Shown piece by piece: positions 36,930 through 46,131 of a DNA stretch of 64,000 nt. Position 1 is the first letter of the stretch. Every line of letters begins with the position of its first letter. The DNA is from Cutibacterium porci (lineage in GTDB: Bacteria; Actinomycetota; Actinomycetes; Propionibacteriales; Propionibacteriaceae): contig NZ_VUMG01000001.1 of the NCBI RefSeq assembly GCF_009696315.1, positions 124,001 to 188,000 of the forward strand, in the 5' to 3' direction. Position numbers and translations under genes: made by a program. Below the pieces are notes generated by a model. That model saw nothing but the letters and a program-made list of their open reading frames with translations, was not told where the DNA came from and ran no database searches.

Positions 36930-37977
36930 AACGCATTCTGCCCCACTACCCAAGGCAGTGATGTCGGTCTCCAACCTCATCGGCCACACTCCCCTCATCC
37001 GTATGGACCGTTTCTTCGGGAATGTGCCCTTCGAGGTCTACGGGAAGCTCGAGAAGATGAATCCCGGGGGCAGCATCAAGGACCGGGCCGCACGGTCCAT
37101 ACTCCAAAACGCCATTCGACGCGGCGAGGTCATTCCCGGACGTACCACCGTCATTGAATCAAGTTCGGGAAATCTCGGAATCGCCATGGCGATGCTGTGC
37201 CAGGAATTCGGGGTCGACTTCATCTGCGTCACCGATGCCAAGGCGACGCCGACGAATATCCGGCTGATCGAGGCCTTCGGTGCGACCTTGGACATCATCA
37301 CCGTGCCCGACCCAAGAACTGGTGAATTCCTCCCCATGCGACTCAAACGGGTCAAAGAGCTGCTGGACTCGGTCCCTGATTCGTGGTGGTCGAATCAATA
37401 TGGCAACCCGGACAATCCTGCCGCCCACGAGCAGACCGTCAGGGAGATCCTCGAGGACATTCCCCACGTCGACGTCCTGGTGTGCGCGACTGGCTCCTGT
37501 GGAACCCTTCGTGGCTGCCACGAGGCGTTGAGATCGATGTCACCCCACACCCGCCTCATCGCCGTCGACGCCCAGGGCAGCGCCATCTTCGACGAAGCGG
37601 GCACCCCGCATCCCCGATACGTCCCGGGTCACGGTGCCTCGGTCCGCCCACCCCTGTGGAGGGCTGGACTGGCTGATCAGCTCGTCCTGGTCTCCGACGC
37701 GGACTGCGTCATGGGATGCCGCGAAGCCCTCCGAACGGAATCCCTCCTGCTGGGCGGGTCATCGGGAGCGATCCTGACGGCCATCCACCGGGCGGCACCC
37801 ACCATTCCTACCGGTTCGACGGTCGTCGCAATTCTGCCCGACGGAGGCGAGCGCTATCTCGACACAATCTACGACCAGTCCTGGGTCACGTCCCATGTCC
37901 CCAACCCGTTGACTCCCGCCGAGTGGAGGTCAGCCGAACCCGACCACATGTATTACCTGAACAGGAATCCGTCATGA
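36913..37977 (+). CDS. sbnA: SbnA-like N-(2-amino-2-carboxyethyl)-L-glutamate synthase
   Basis: A 354-residue fold-type II PLP enzyme of the cysteine synthase group. The PLP lysine is K56 in PGGSIKDRAA, with the phosphate loop ESSSGNLGIAMA. Details match SbnA rather than CysK (ATGSCGTLRGCHE, GGSSGAILTA). SbnA condenses O-phospho-L-serine with L-glutamate to make ACEGA, the precursor of L-2,3-diaminopropionate. The SbnB-like gene overlaps it by four bases and the SbnI-like gene starts the cluster, giving a full route. The start at 36913 overlaps the LanB-like gene. Confidence 0.9.
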   Translation: MTTTVETHSAPLPKAVMSVSNLIGHTPLIRMDRFFGNVPFEVYGKLEKMNPGGSIKDRAARSILQNAIRRGEVIPGRTTVIESSSGNLGIAMAMLCQEFGVDFICVTDAKATPTNIRLIEAFGATLDIITVPDPRTGEFLPMRLKRVKELLDSVPDSWWSNQYGNPDNPAAHEQTVREILEDIPHVDVLVCATGSCGTLRGCHEALRSMSPHTRLIAVDAQGSAIFDEAGTPHPRYVPGHGASVRPPLWRAGLADQLVLVSDADCVMGCREALRTESLLLGGSSGAILTAIHRAAPTIPTGSTVVAILPDGGERYLDTIYDQSWVTSHVPNPLTPAEWRSAEPDHMYYLNRNPS

Positions 37978-38996
37978 AACTCTTCGACCGAGACGCCGTC
38001 GAGAAGGCCCTTGCCGACCGCCACGAAGAGGTGCTCAACGCCGTCCAGAGTGCCTACATGCTCCATTCGAGCGACGAGACCTCCCTGCCCTTCTCGACCT
38101 TCCTTCGCCCCAAGGGCCATCCGGATGACCGCATCATCGGCCTTCCCGCCCACGTCGGCGGCGAGTTCCGGCTCGCCGGAATCAAGTGGATCTCGTCGTT
38201 CCCGGGGAACCTCAACCTCGGGATGCAGCGCGCATCGTCGGTACTCATCCTCAACAGCCTCGAGACCGGCTATCCGACAGCTCTACTGGAATCCAGCCGC
38301 ATCTCTGCCACCCGAACGGCGGCATCAGCGGCCCTGGCCAGCGCCACCCTCCACGGCACCAGCGACCGGGTCGACACGATCGGGGTCATCGGGTGCGGCA
38401 CGATCAACATTGCGACGATCGACTACCTGTTCCACGTGCATCCTCAGATCACCACGGTTATCGCCGTCGACGTCCAGGCTGAACGTGCTCAGAACTTCGC
38501 GCGCATCGTCAAGAAGTCCCATCCCTCGACGAACATTCACGTCGCCACGGACCTCGACGCGGTGCTGCGAGAGGCTGACACCGTTGCGATTGCTACCACC
38601 GACTCCAGCCACTGGCTCACTCTGCCGCCGTGGGAGAAGTCTGGTCACCAGGTCGTCCTGCACACCTCCCTGCGAGATCTGTCGGTGGCCTCGCTCCTGG
38701 CCGCGACGAATGTCGTGGACGATCCGGACCATGTCTGCCGCGAGGCGACCACGCCGGATCTCGCCGCCCAGCAGACCGGCAATCGCGACTTCATCGCGGC
38801 GCGAATCGGCGATCTACTCCTGGGCACACCGCTGGAGACCAGCCCCAACTCCCGCATCATCTTCTCCCCATTCGGTCTCGGAATCCTCGACCTCGCAGTC
38901 GCGTCAGTCGTCATGTCCTCTTCGTCGGAAGCCGTCGAGATTGATGGATTCGATCCCGGAACGCACGCAACGAGCACGATCGAGGTGAACAGATGA
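37974..38996 (+). CDS. sbnB: SbnB-like N-(2-amino-2-carboxyethyl)-L-glutamate dehydrogenase
   Basis: A 340-residue NAD-dependent enzyme of the ornithine cyclodeaminase/mu-crystallin family. It has [20 protein letters not shown] in the substrate region and the Rossmann motif [17 protein letters not shown]. SbnB oxidatively splits ACEGA to L-2,3-diaminopropionate and 2-oxoglutarate. Plain ornithine cyclodeaminase is an alternative by family, but adjacency to SbnA makes SbnB the better call. Start ATG at 37974 overlaps sbnA; a longer frame from 37716 is a reading through sbnA. Confidence 0.9.
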   Translation: MKLFDRDAVEKALADRHEEVLNAVQSAYMLHSSDETSLPFSTFLRPKGHPDDRIIGLPAHVGGEFRLAGIKWISSFPGNLNLGMQRASSVLILNSLETGYPTALLESSRISATRTAASAALASATLHGTSDRVDTIGVIGCGTINIATIDYLFHVHPQITTVIAVDVQAERAQNFARIVKKSHPSTNIHVATDLDAVLREADTVAIATTDSSHWLTLPPWEKSGHQVVLHTSLRDLSVASLLAATNVVDDPDHVCREATTPDLAAQQTGNRDFIAARIGDLLLGTPLETSPNSRIIFSPFGLGILDLAVASVVMSSSSEAVEIDGFDPGTHATSTIEVNR

Positions 38997-39781
38997 CCAC
39001 GTCACTGACCAACGAGAATCCGCATGCCCTCCACGACGTCTTTCCCCCGGACTCCGTCGCCCTGGTGACTGGTGCCTCACGCGGCATCGGCGCGGCATGT
39101 GCCCTCGCTCTGGCGGCGGCCGGATGCCACCTGGCCATCACCTATCGCAGGAAGGAGGAGGAAGCTGCCCGAATCGCAGAACAGATCGAGCAGATGGGTC
39201 GCCAGTGCCTCACTTTTCGCCTGGACGTCACCGACGAGAGCCAGGTGACCGACATCTTCCGAAAAACCCGCCAGCACTACGGACGACTCGACGCGGCCGT
39301 GCTGAACTCCGGGATCACCGACGACGGCCACCTGGCCACCATGAGTCGGACCAAGTGGAGCTCAGTCATCGACACCAACCTGACCGGAACCTTCCTGTGC
39401 GCCCGAGAGGCAACCAAGGCCATGTACTCAACCGGAGGATCCATCACCATGGTGGCCTCCACGAGCGGGGTGGCCGGCCGGCCCGGTCAGGCGAACTATG
39501 CCGCAAGCAAGGGCGGAATCATCGCGATGGTCAAGACCCTCGCAGCGGAGGTCGCGGCCAAGAACGTCCGCGTCAATGCAGTGGCTCCCGGATTCATCCA
39601 GACCGACATGGTCGCGGCGGTGCCGAAGGCCGCGATGGCCCAAGCACTCACACATATTCCCATGGGTCGGCTTGGCCAGGTTCACGAGGTGGCATCAGCC
39701 GTCACGTTCTTGGCGTCCCCGCTGGCCTCTTACATCACTGGGAAAACCCTCACCATCGACGGCGGAATGGTCAACGGCTGA
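38993..39781 (+). CDS. FabG-like 3-oxoacyl-ACP ketoreductase
   Basis: A 262-residue short-chain dehydrogenase. The NADPH motif TGASRGIG is at about residues 26-33, and the catalytic Tyr169 and Lys173 are in NYAASKGG, with serine in the preceding VASTSGVAG. The C-terminus [17 protein letters not shown] is typical of FabG. It would reduce the 3-ketoacyl chain on the cluster's carrier protein. The first 18 residues extend beyond usual FabG. It overlaps sbnB by four bases. Confidence 0.92.
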   Translation: MTTSLTNENPHALHDVFPPDSVALVTGASRGIGAACALALAAAGCHLAITYRRKEEEAARIAEQIEQMGRQCLTFRLDVTDESQVTDIFRKTRQHYGRLDAAVLNSGITDDGHLATMSRTKWSSVIDTNLTGTFLCAREATKAMYSTGGSITMVASTSGVAGRPGQANYAASKGGIIAMVKTLAAEVAAKNVRVNAVAPGFIQTDMVAAVPKAAMAQALTHIPMGRLGQVHEVASAVTFLASPLASYITGKTLTIDGGMVNG

Positions 39782-39798
39782 CGTCGATACCACGATTC

Positions 39799-39863
39799 CC
39801 AACAACATTCTCCAACACCTTTCCCCAACAACTTTGGCCAACATCTTTTCCCAACGAATTTCT
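39799..39863 (+). repeat. Five 13-bp tandem repeats in the leader of ACP2
   Basis: Five consecutive imperfect 13-base units, each beginning CCAAC, e.g. CCAACAACATTCT, CCAACACCTTTCC and CCAACAACTTTGG. They fill the only sizeable non-coding gap in the middle of the cluster, between the ketoreductase and ACP2. GAAAGG follows as the ribosome binding site. The repeats contain almost no G, so the RNA would be unstructured; this may boost ACP2 translation. Copy number could vary between strains. Confidence 0.85.
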
Positions 39864-39876
39864 GAAAGGACAAACC

Positions 39877-40173
39877 ATGACTGAGATCGCCAACAACATC
39901 AACGCCATCCGTGCCCGTGCCGAAGAGCGTGCGGAGAAGACCTGGCATCTGAAGGAGGAGATCATCTCGAAGCTCGGCCTGGAGACCAAGCCCGAGTACG
40001 TCTCCGACAACCAGCCGCTCTTCGGTCGCGGACTCGAGATGGATTCCCTCGACACCCTCGAGGTCGTCGTCACTGTGAACAACGAGTTCGGAGTCTCGGT
40101 GAACGACGACGACACCAAGGCTTTCGGGTCCATCAATGCCATGGTCGACTTCATCGAGGAGAATCAGAAGTGA
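39877..40173 (+). CDS. Acyl carrier protein 2
   Basis: A 98-residue carrier protein with the phosphopantetheine serine S57 in GLEMDSLDTLEVV. The N-terminal 25 residues are an extra charged helix not found in standard ACPs. Start ATG at 39877 behind AAAGG; a longer frame would read through the tandem repeats and is not credible. It is followed by the dehydratase gene with overlap, so it is probably the carrier used in chain extension. Confidence 0.9.
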   Translation: MTEIANNINAIRARAEERAEKTWHLKEEIISKLGLETKPEYVSDNQPLFGRGLEMDSLDTLEVVVTVNNEFGVSVNDDDTKAFGSINAMVDFIEENQK

Positions 40174-40676
40174 GTGCCCTCACCGTCGCCTCAGCAACGC
40201 TCACGAGCGAGAAGAGGAAATTCTCCTACGACAGTGACGCCATCAAGAGGATGCTCCCGCATCGCTGGCCGATGCTCATGATCGACCGGGCCTATGACGT
40301 CGTTCCCGGAAAGTCTGGCAAGGGCATCAAGTCCGTCAGTGTCAACGAACCCTTCTTCGCCGGTCACTACCCCGACCACTCCATCATGCCGGGCGTCATG
40401 ATCGTCGAGTCCATGGCGCAGCTAGTGGCGGTCATCTACGTCGCCGAGGCCATCGAGAACAACCCTGACATGTCGTCACAGGACGCTCGCTCCCACGTCG
40501 GCTATCTCGGGGCAATCCGTCAGATGAAGTTCCGACGCCTTGTGGTACCCGGGGATCAGCTCACTCTCCAAGCCCAGCTCGGCGAGAAGTTGGGGTCCCT
40601 GCGCGAGGTCTATGTCAAGGCACTCAACGGTCGCGACATCGTCGCCCAGGGGGAGCTCATCGTCACCGAGCGGTGA
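40170..40676 (+). CDS. FabZ-like 3-hydroxyacyl-ACP dehydratase
   Basis: A 168-residue hotdog-fold dehydratase. It contains LPHRWPMLMIDRAYDV, the catalytic His66 in FFAGHYPDHSIMPG and Glu80 in VMIVESMAQLVAV, the standard FabZ pair. It would remove water from the 3-hydroxyacyl chain to leave a trans double bond. Start is GTG overlapping the ACP2 stop. No enoyl reductase gene accompanies it, so double bonds may be retained. Confidence 0.92.
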   Translation: MSALTVASATLTSEKRKFSYDSDAIKRMLPHRWPMLMIDRAYDVVPGKSGKGIKSVSVNEPFFAGHYPDHSIMPGVMIVESMAQLVAVIYVAEAIENNPDMSSQDARSHVGYLGAIRQMKFRRLVVPGDQLTLQAQLGEKLGSLREVYVKALNGRDIVAQGELIVTER

Positions 40677-40706
40677 ATCCCCACCCACTCATCAGAAGGA
40701 CATCCC

Positions 40707-42749
40707 ATGATCGTTCGCCATTACGAACCAGGCGACGCAGCAGCGATCGTACAGCTCTACAACACCCATTCGGACGCTCCGAATCCCGTTGACGGAGGTA
40801 TCACCACCGAACAATTCCAACAAGAAATCGATGAGCGCGGATCGATGACCTTCCTTGTCGCCGAGGAAGACGGAGCCATCGTGGGGACATTCGGGGCATT
40901 TCGCACCAACGGTCGTCACACCATGGCTGAGGACGAAGTGTTCGCCGACATGTTCTACGTCGCCCCCTCCCATCGCATGTCGACGGTGTCGGGCCAACTC
41001 ATCGCTGAGGTCATCAGTGAATGCCTGGCCCAAGGCACCGATGTCATCCGTCTCACCGTCAACCCGACGAATACACCGGCCCTCAAAACGTACCGCAAGG
41101 TCGGCTGCGCCTGTCTGGGAGCGACCGACGCATGCGAGGACGGAAACATCGAGCTCCACAACTTCATGCCCATGATCATCAGGGCATGTATCAGGAAACT
41201 CGACCCTGAGACACTGCGCACTTTGGGGGAGATGACCTCGTTTGGATGTCTCACCGAGGGGCGCCCGCTCGACCTGTCCCACGACGTCACCGTCGTCAAC
41301 GGCAGGAAGCTGATCTCTCAAGCCATCGAGATCGGTCACACCCGAATCGAGGCTGTGGTCGACACCACCTCCCATACCGTCGTGGAGGCGACCCTGAGCA
41401 ACCCGGCATGGCCTCAACCGAAACGGATCATCGAGTCCTCACCCGCCCCCGATGAGCCCGGCACTCCTTCTCCTGACTCCGTCCGGCTACTGCACGACGT
41501 TCTCGAGGTCGCCTTTCATTCGGGTGTCATCGAGATCAGCACCGCAAACCACTGGGGACCGGTCCTCGCCATGTCGTGGCCGTCTCCGAGCGCCCATCGT
41601 GCTCACGGTTGGCGACAAGGCCCCGCGACCTCCTACCGGAGCGAGATCCATGACAACCGTCTGGTTGTCCGCGACGACCAGGGCGTCACGTGCACCACCA
41701 CCATCACCGATGGCAGGGTCACGATCCGCATGGACGGCACCCCGGGGACACAACTGCGGACGTACCAATGGTGCAATCTGCGCCAGGCTTATCTGACAGC
41801 CGACACCACCCCGGGCAGCTTCGAGCTAGCGTCCAGCGGCCTCGGCGTCGCCCTGCGCGACGCATCGCAAATCCCCACGGCGGGTGTTCCGGTCAACGCG
41901 AACTCGCCCATCACCTGGTCGCAGGGCAACATCTCAGTGAAGCTCGATCCCTGCGGGCGCACCACTCTGATTCACTCGACCCTCGTCGACCGACGAATCG
42001 TCCTGGACGAAACGGGGACCGCGTGCCTCACGATGATCATTCGATCGGCACCTGGACCAGCCGAAGATGTCACCACCGATCTCCCGCCCCACCTCGCAGA
42101 CACCGACAAGGTCGTCCTCAAGCCGGCCGCAGGAGGAATGACTACCTGGCGCGTTGGAACCACCAAGGTCCTCAAATCGCCATGGCCTCACGTCCGGTCT
42201 CTGGGATCGAACCCGCACTGGCGGGCCGGCCTGTGGGTCAGCCAGGAACCTGACCGTCACAATCGACGCCACGGAATGGGGTGGGGATCTGACGGACGCG
42301 AGTGGTCGCTGGCGGACGACACCATGACCAGCACTGACGGCGTCCTCTCCTGGTCACTCAGCGGAGCGGCCGACACCGGTTGGACGATCGACGTCACCAC
42401 CTCGGACATGCATGGGGAAACGGTCGTCTGGCTGACTCCCAACTGTGCCACCGATGAATGCATTCGCACGTCCGACCACGGTGTCACAACCCGTCTGGCG
42501 ACCGCGACATCGTGGCAACGCTGGACCACCCGTTGCGCCATCCCACTCAGCCAAGGCGGATGGCTCCTCATCGAACCCGACCACGACCTGACCGACTCTC
42601 CCGAGATCCTCCTTCGATCCATCCGAGGACAACTGCTCGTCGGCTGCGTCGCCCGAGCACGATCTGGATCCGCCACGTGGCGTTTCGCCATCACCTCACA
42701 ACTGCCCACCCACAACCCACGAAGCAACGACTACACCTGCGTCGCATAA
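40707..42749 (+). CDS. GNAT acyltransferase with large C-terminal extension
   Basis: A 680-residue protein. Residues 1-150 form a GNAT N-acyltransferase domain (FLVAEEDGAIVGTFGAF, then ADMFYVAPSHRMSTVSGQLI and LTVNPTNTPALKTYRKVGC). The remaining 530 residues look beta-rich and match no family I recognise. In goadvionin biosynthesis a GNAT enzyme (GdvG) joins the polyketide acyl chain to the lanthipeptide N-terminus, so this is the best candidate for the lipid-peptide joining step. That role is inference from context. Start ATG behind AGAAGGA. Confidence 0.75.
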   Translation: MIVRHYEPGDAAAIVQLYNTHSDAPNPVDGGITTEQFQQEIDERGSMTFLVAEEDGAIVGTFGAFRTNGRHTMAEDEVFADMFYVAPSHRMSTVSGQLIAEVISECLAQGTDVIRLTVNPTNTPALKTYRKVGCACLGATDACEDGNIELHNFMPMIIRACIRKLDPETLRTLGEMTSFGCLTEGRPLDLSHDVTVVNGRKLISQAIEIGHTRIEAVVDTTSHTVVEATLSNPAWPQPKRIIESSPAPDEPGTPSPDSVRLLHDVLEVAFHSGVIEISTANHWGPVLAMSWPSPSAHRAHGWRQGPATSYRSEIHDNRLVVRDDQGVTCTTTITDGRVTIRMDGTPGTQLRTYQWCNLRQAYLTADTTPGSFELASSGLGVALRDASQIPTAGVPVNANSPITWSQGNISVKLDPCGRTTLIHSTLVDRRIVLDETGTACLTMIIRSAPGPAEDVTTDLPPHLADTDKVVLKPAAGGMTTWRVGTTKVLKSPWPHVRSLGSNPHWRAGLWVSQEPDRHNRRHGMGWGSDGREWSLADDTMTSTDGVLSWSLSGAADTGWTIDVTTSDMHGETVVWLTPNCATDECIRTSDHGVTTRLATATSWQRWTTRCAIPLSQGGWLLIEPDHDLTDSPEILLRSIRGQLLVGCVARARSGSATWRFAITSQLPTHNPRSNDYTCVA

Positions 42750-42775
42750 CACACCCCAAGAAATGGAGAACCACC

Positions 42776-43780
42776 ATGACCACCATCACCCAGTACCAGG
42801 CCCTCCGTACCACCGTCGGCTTTCACATCCCCTCCGCACCTCTGGTCCGAATCACCGGTGAGGACCGACTCGAGTTCCTTGACTCGTTCCTCTCCCGTTC
42901 CTGCGACTTCGTCGATCCCGACACCACCCGCGAGTGCCTCGCCCTCACTGAGGACGGCCTGCCACTGACGATCTTCCTCCACATCGAGCGCGAGGAGGAA
43001 TCGTGGCTGCTGCCTCGCACCGACATCGACAACGAGGCCCTCACTTCCTACTTCGACGGTCTCGACACCGATGGCGACGTATCCGTGGAGATCGCCCCGC
43101 AGGGATGGGGAGCTGCTGCCGTTGAGGGGCCGCTTTCCTGGCAGATCGCCGAGCAGCTGCTCGACTTCGACGTGGCCGGTCTGGTCCTCCACGCCGTGGC
43201 CGACGTCGTCATTCCTGGCGCACCCGAAGGCTCCGAGGCATGGCTGGCTCGCGTCGGAACCACCGGCGAGTACGGGTACCTGCTGGTCTCGAACTCCCCG
43301 GACATCGCTCGTACCACCCTCCTCGGTCGAGCTGAGGAGATCGGGGGCCAGGCCGTGGATGCGGACGCTCTGGCCCGAGTCCAGGCTGAGGCCGGCATGC
43401 CCTACTACGCAATGGGGGTGCACCACCTTGACGTCGCCGAGGCCGACTTGGCATGGCTCGTCGACTGGCAGCGAATCGGGGAGTTCCACGGTTCAGACAA
43501 CCTCACCGTTCCCGTCCGCAACCAGCGCCGTCTCACCGCCGTGGCCGTGCCTGCGGGACATCGTCCCGCTGTGGGCGAGACAATCACTGCCGGGGGTGAA
43601 AGCGTCGGTGTCGTGGTCTACGTCGCCCCGTCCACGAACCCCGACGAGGAGCTGCTCTTCGCCTTGGTGGACGCCCCCTTCTGGGCTTCGACGATTCCGC
43701 TGACCGTCGGCGATCAGGATGGTGTCACGGTCACCCTCCCGCGTGTCGTCGCCGCTTCCAGCCTCAACAAGCTGGGGTGA
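42776..43780 (+). CDS. GcvT/YgfZ-like folate-binding protein
   Basis: A 334-residue protein of the aminomethyltransferase (GcvT) fold. The start has VGFHIPSAPLVRITGEDRL, like the folate-binding domain, with the family-like GTTGEYGYLLVSNS in the middle and a C-terminal barrel-type domain (VPAGHRPAVGETITAGGESV). The other glycine-cleavage genes are absent, so it is not acting in that complex. It could use a folate one-carbon unit in tailoring, or act as a YgfZ-like repair factor. Start ATG at 42776 behind AATGGAG; the longer frame overlaps the GNAT gene. Confidence 0.72.
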   Translation: MTTITQYQALRTTVGFHIPSAPLVRITGEDRLEFLDSFLSRSCDFVDPDTTRECLALTEDGLPLTIFLHIEREEESWLLPRTDIDNEALTSYFDGLDTDGDVSVEIAPQGWGAAAVEGPLSWQIAEQLLDFDVAGLVLHAVADVVIPGAPEGSEAWLARVGTTGEYGYLLVSNSPDIARTTLLGRAEEIGGQAVDADALARVQAEAGMPYYAMGVHHLDVAEADLAWLVDWQRIGEFHGSDNLTVPVRNQRRLTAVAVPAGHRPAVGETITAGGESVGVVVYVAPSTNPDEELLFALVDAPFWASTIPLTVGDQDGVTVTLPRVVAASSLNKLG

Positions 43781-43785
43781 CGACG

Positions 43786-46131
43786 ATGACAATCACCCTT
43801 GAAAAAGGCACTGTGGCCACTCCCGCCGAGTCGACCAGCAGCATCGTGGTGACCGGCGTGGGCATGGTCACCGCCCAGGGGCTCCGCACCGACGAGTGCT
43901 GGTCGAGTCTGCTCAACGGCGATTGCGGAATCACCATGAACATCACCTTCGATGATTCCGGCACGACAATTCCATGCGCCGGTGTCGCCCCCGTACCGGA
44001 CTGTGACTCGATCGATCGTTGCTATCTTCTCGGTTCCCGTGCCATGCGCGAGGCCCTCGAAATGAGCGGCGTCGACCTCGACTCGGTGGACAGGGACCGC
44101 GTGGGTCTGGTCGTGGGATCGAGCCTCGGCGCCATGCCCACCCTTGAGGCGACCCATCGTCGGGCGATCGAGTCCGACATCCTGGCCGCCGGGGCCGCTG
44201 CAAGCTCGCAGCTGCACTGCGTCGCCGATCAACTGGCCACCGAATTCGACCTGCGTGGGCCCCGCATCGTCACATCAAATGCCTGTGCAGCAGGTGCGGT
44301 GGCAATCGGCTACGCCGCGGAACTGTTGTGGTCCGACGACGTCGATCTGGTGGTCTGTGGCGGTGTCGATCCGCTGGCCCAGATCTCCGCGAACGGGTTC
44401 ACCTGTCTGGGAGCCCTCGACGAGCAACCATGCAGCCCGATGGCAGGTTCATCCGGCCTGACCCTCGGTGAAGGTGCCGGATTCATGGTGCTCGAGAAGG
44501 CCGACGTGGCCGCTGCGAGGGAGCAGGAGGTGATGGCCCAAATCGCGGGTTACGGGACGAGCTGTGACGGCTACCACCAGACTGCCCCTGATCCCGGTGG
44601 CAAGGGCGCCTACAACTCGATGGATGCTGCCCTGCGATCGGCTCAACTCAAGCCGGGCGACGTCAGCTACGTCAACCTGCACGGCACCGGGACCCCGACC
44701 AACGACGCCGTCGAGCCGAAAGCCATCAGGTCGCTGTTCAAGAACATTGACCTGCCGCCGGTCAGCTCCGTCAAGGGTGCGATCGGGCACACTCTGGGCG
44801 CCGCAGGGGCCATCGAGGCAGTCTGCTCGATCAAGGCCGTTCACGACGGGGTGCTCCCTCCCACCATCAACAACCGCGACCAGGCATCACGAACCGGTCT
44901 CGACATCGTCGCGAAGCATGCTCGCCCCGCGAATCCTGAAGCCGTCATCTCGAACTCCTTCGCGTTCGGTGGCAACAATGCGTCGATCGTGATCACCAAG
45001 CCCGGCAGGAACAGCGTCCATGTAGAACCAGTCCCGGTTCGTGAGGTGGGGATCTCCGGTATCGCCGCCCTGGCGGGCGCCGCCGGCAACTCGGAGGAAC
45101 TCTTGTCGGCCTTGGCAACCGGCTCGCCGGTCTGGCGGACCAATGAGAAGTCGTGGGAGGGCGAGGACCTCCAGAGCGGCAAGGTCGACGTCGAGGCCCT
45201 GTCTCGCGGACTCAACCCGTCCAAGGTCCGACGCATGGACCCCCTGGGAATCATCTCCTGCGCGACGGTGAACGATCTCCATGACAGTTACGGCAAGTTG
45301 AGCCGGAAGGAGTCCGAGGGAACCGGGATCATCTTCGCCACCGGTTACGGTCCCGTGACGGCGGTCACTCAGTTCAACGACGGGATCATTCGTCAGGGGC
45401 CCGATGGTGCCAACGCCTTGCTGTTCCCGAACACCGTGGTCAACGCAGCCGCCGGCCATCTGGCGATGTTGAACCGGTACCGCGGTTACACCGCCACCCT
45501 GGCCTGCGGAGGCACCAGCTCGATCATGGCGCTGCAGCTCGCTGCACGAGTCATTGGGCGCGGAGCTGCCGATCGGATCATGGTTGTCGTCGCCGACGAG
45601 TTCCCCAGCATCGCCGTCCAGACCGTCACGAAACTCCCTGGTTACCGTCACCGGGTGGACGGCCCTGGCGCTGTGCTGTCGGAAGGAGCCGTGTGCGTCC
45701 TCGTCGAAGCGGTCGACACTGCGGAAGCACGCGGTGCCTCCGCCATCGCGACCCTGCGAGGATTCGGTGCCCGTGGTGAATCCGTGGGGATCGGCCGCTC
45801 CGCCCCTGATGGCCGGGCATGGGCCAAGGCCATGACCGCTGCGCTGGACCAGGCTCATCTTGACTCATCGAAGGCCGCGACTGTCGTTTCGGCGGCCGGC
45901 GGACACCGTCGCGTCGACCGAGCCGAGCGTGCCGCCAGGCAGTTGGCCGGACTCTCCTCGACGCCGACGATCTACCCCAAGTCCGTCGTCGGAGAGACCT
46001 TCGGTTCGGCTGCCGGAATTGGACTGTTCGCGGCACTGCGTGGATCCTCGCCGGCTCCCGGCGACGTCATTGTCGTCAATGCCTTCTCCCACGGAGGCGG
46101 CTACGCATCCATGGTGGTGCAGGCGCGATGA
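43786..46131 (+). CDS. Fused ketosynthase-chain length factor (KS-CLF)
   Basis: A 781-residue condensing enzyme made of two thiolase-fold units. The first (about 1-405) is an active KS: nucleophile C167 in TSNACAAGAVAIG, His299 in LHGTGTPTND and His335 in KGAIGHTLGAAG. The second (about 420-781) keeps a cysteine (ATLACGGTSS) but has GGHRRVDRAE and VVGETFGSAAG where the two histidines should be, so it is a CLF. In known type II systems KS and CLF are separate proteins. It would elongate the acyl chain and set its length. A GTG nine bases upstream is an alternative start; GGGGTG precedes the ATG chosen. Confidence 0.9.
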   Translation: MTITLEKGTVATPAESTSSIVVTGVGMVTAQGLRTDECWSSLLNGDCGITMNITFDDSGTTIPCAGVAPVPDCDSIDRCYLLGSRAMREALEMSGVDLDSVDRDRVGLVVGSSLGAMPTLEATHRRAIESDILAAGAAASSQLHCVADQLATEFDLRGPRIVTSNACAAGAVAIGYAAELLWSDDVDLVVCGGVDPLAQISANGFTCLGALDEQPCSPMAGSSGLTLGEGAGFMVLEKADVAAAREQEVMAQIAGYGTSCDGYHQTAPDPGGKGAYNSMDAALRSAQLKPGDVSYVNLHGTGTPTNDAVEPKAIRSLFKNIDLPPVSSVKGAIGHTLGAAGAIEAVCSIKAVHDGVLPPTINNRDQASRTGLDIVAKHARPANPEAVISNSFAFGGNNASIVITKPGRNSVHVEPVPVREVGISGIAALAGAAGNSEELLSALATGSPVWRTNEKSWEGEDLQSGKVDVEALSRGLNPSKVRRMDPLGIISCATVNDLHDSYGKLSRKESEGTGIIFATGYGPVTAVTQFNDGIIRQGPDGANALLFPNTVVNAAAGHLAMLNRYRGYTATLACGGTSSIMALQLAARVIGRGAADRIMVVVADEFPSIAVQTVTKLPGYRHRVDGPGAVLSEGAVCVLVEAVDTAEARGASAIATLRGFGARGESVGIGRSAPDGRAWAKAMTAALDQAHLDSSKAATVVSAAGGHRRVDRAERAARQLAGLSSTPTIYPKSVVGETFGSAAGIGLFAALRGSSPAPGDVIVVNAFSHGGGYASMVVQAR

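Noticed and set aside
39799-39863. CRISPR array
   Set aside because: The 13-base units are directly tandem with no spacers, and no cas genes are present.
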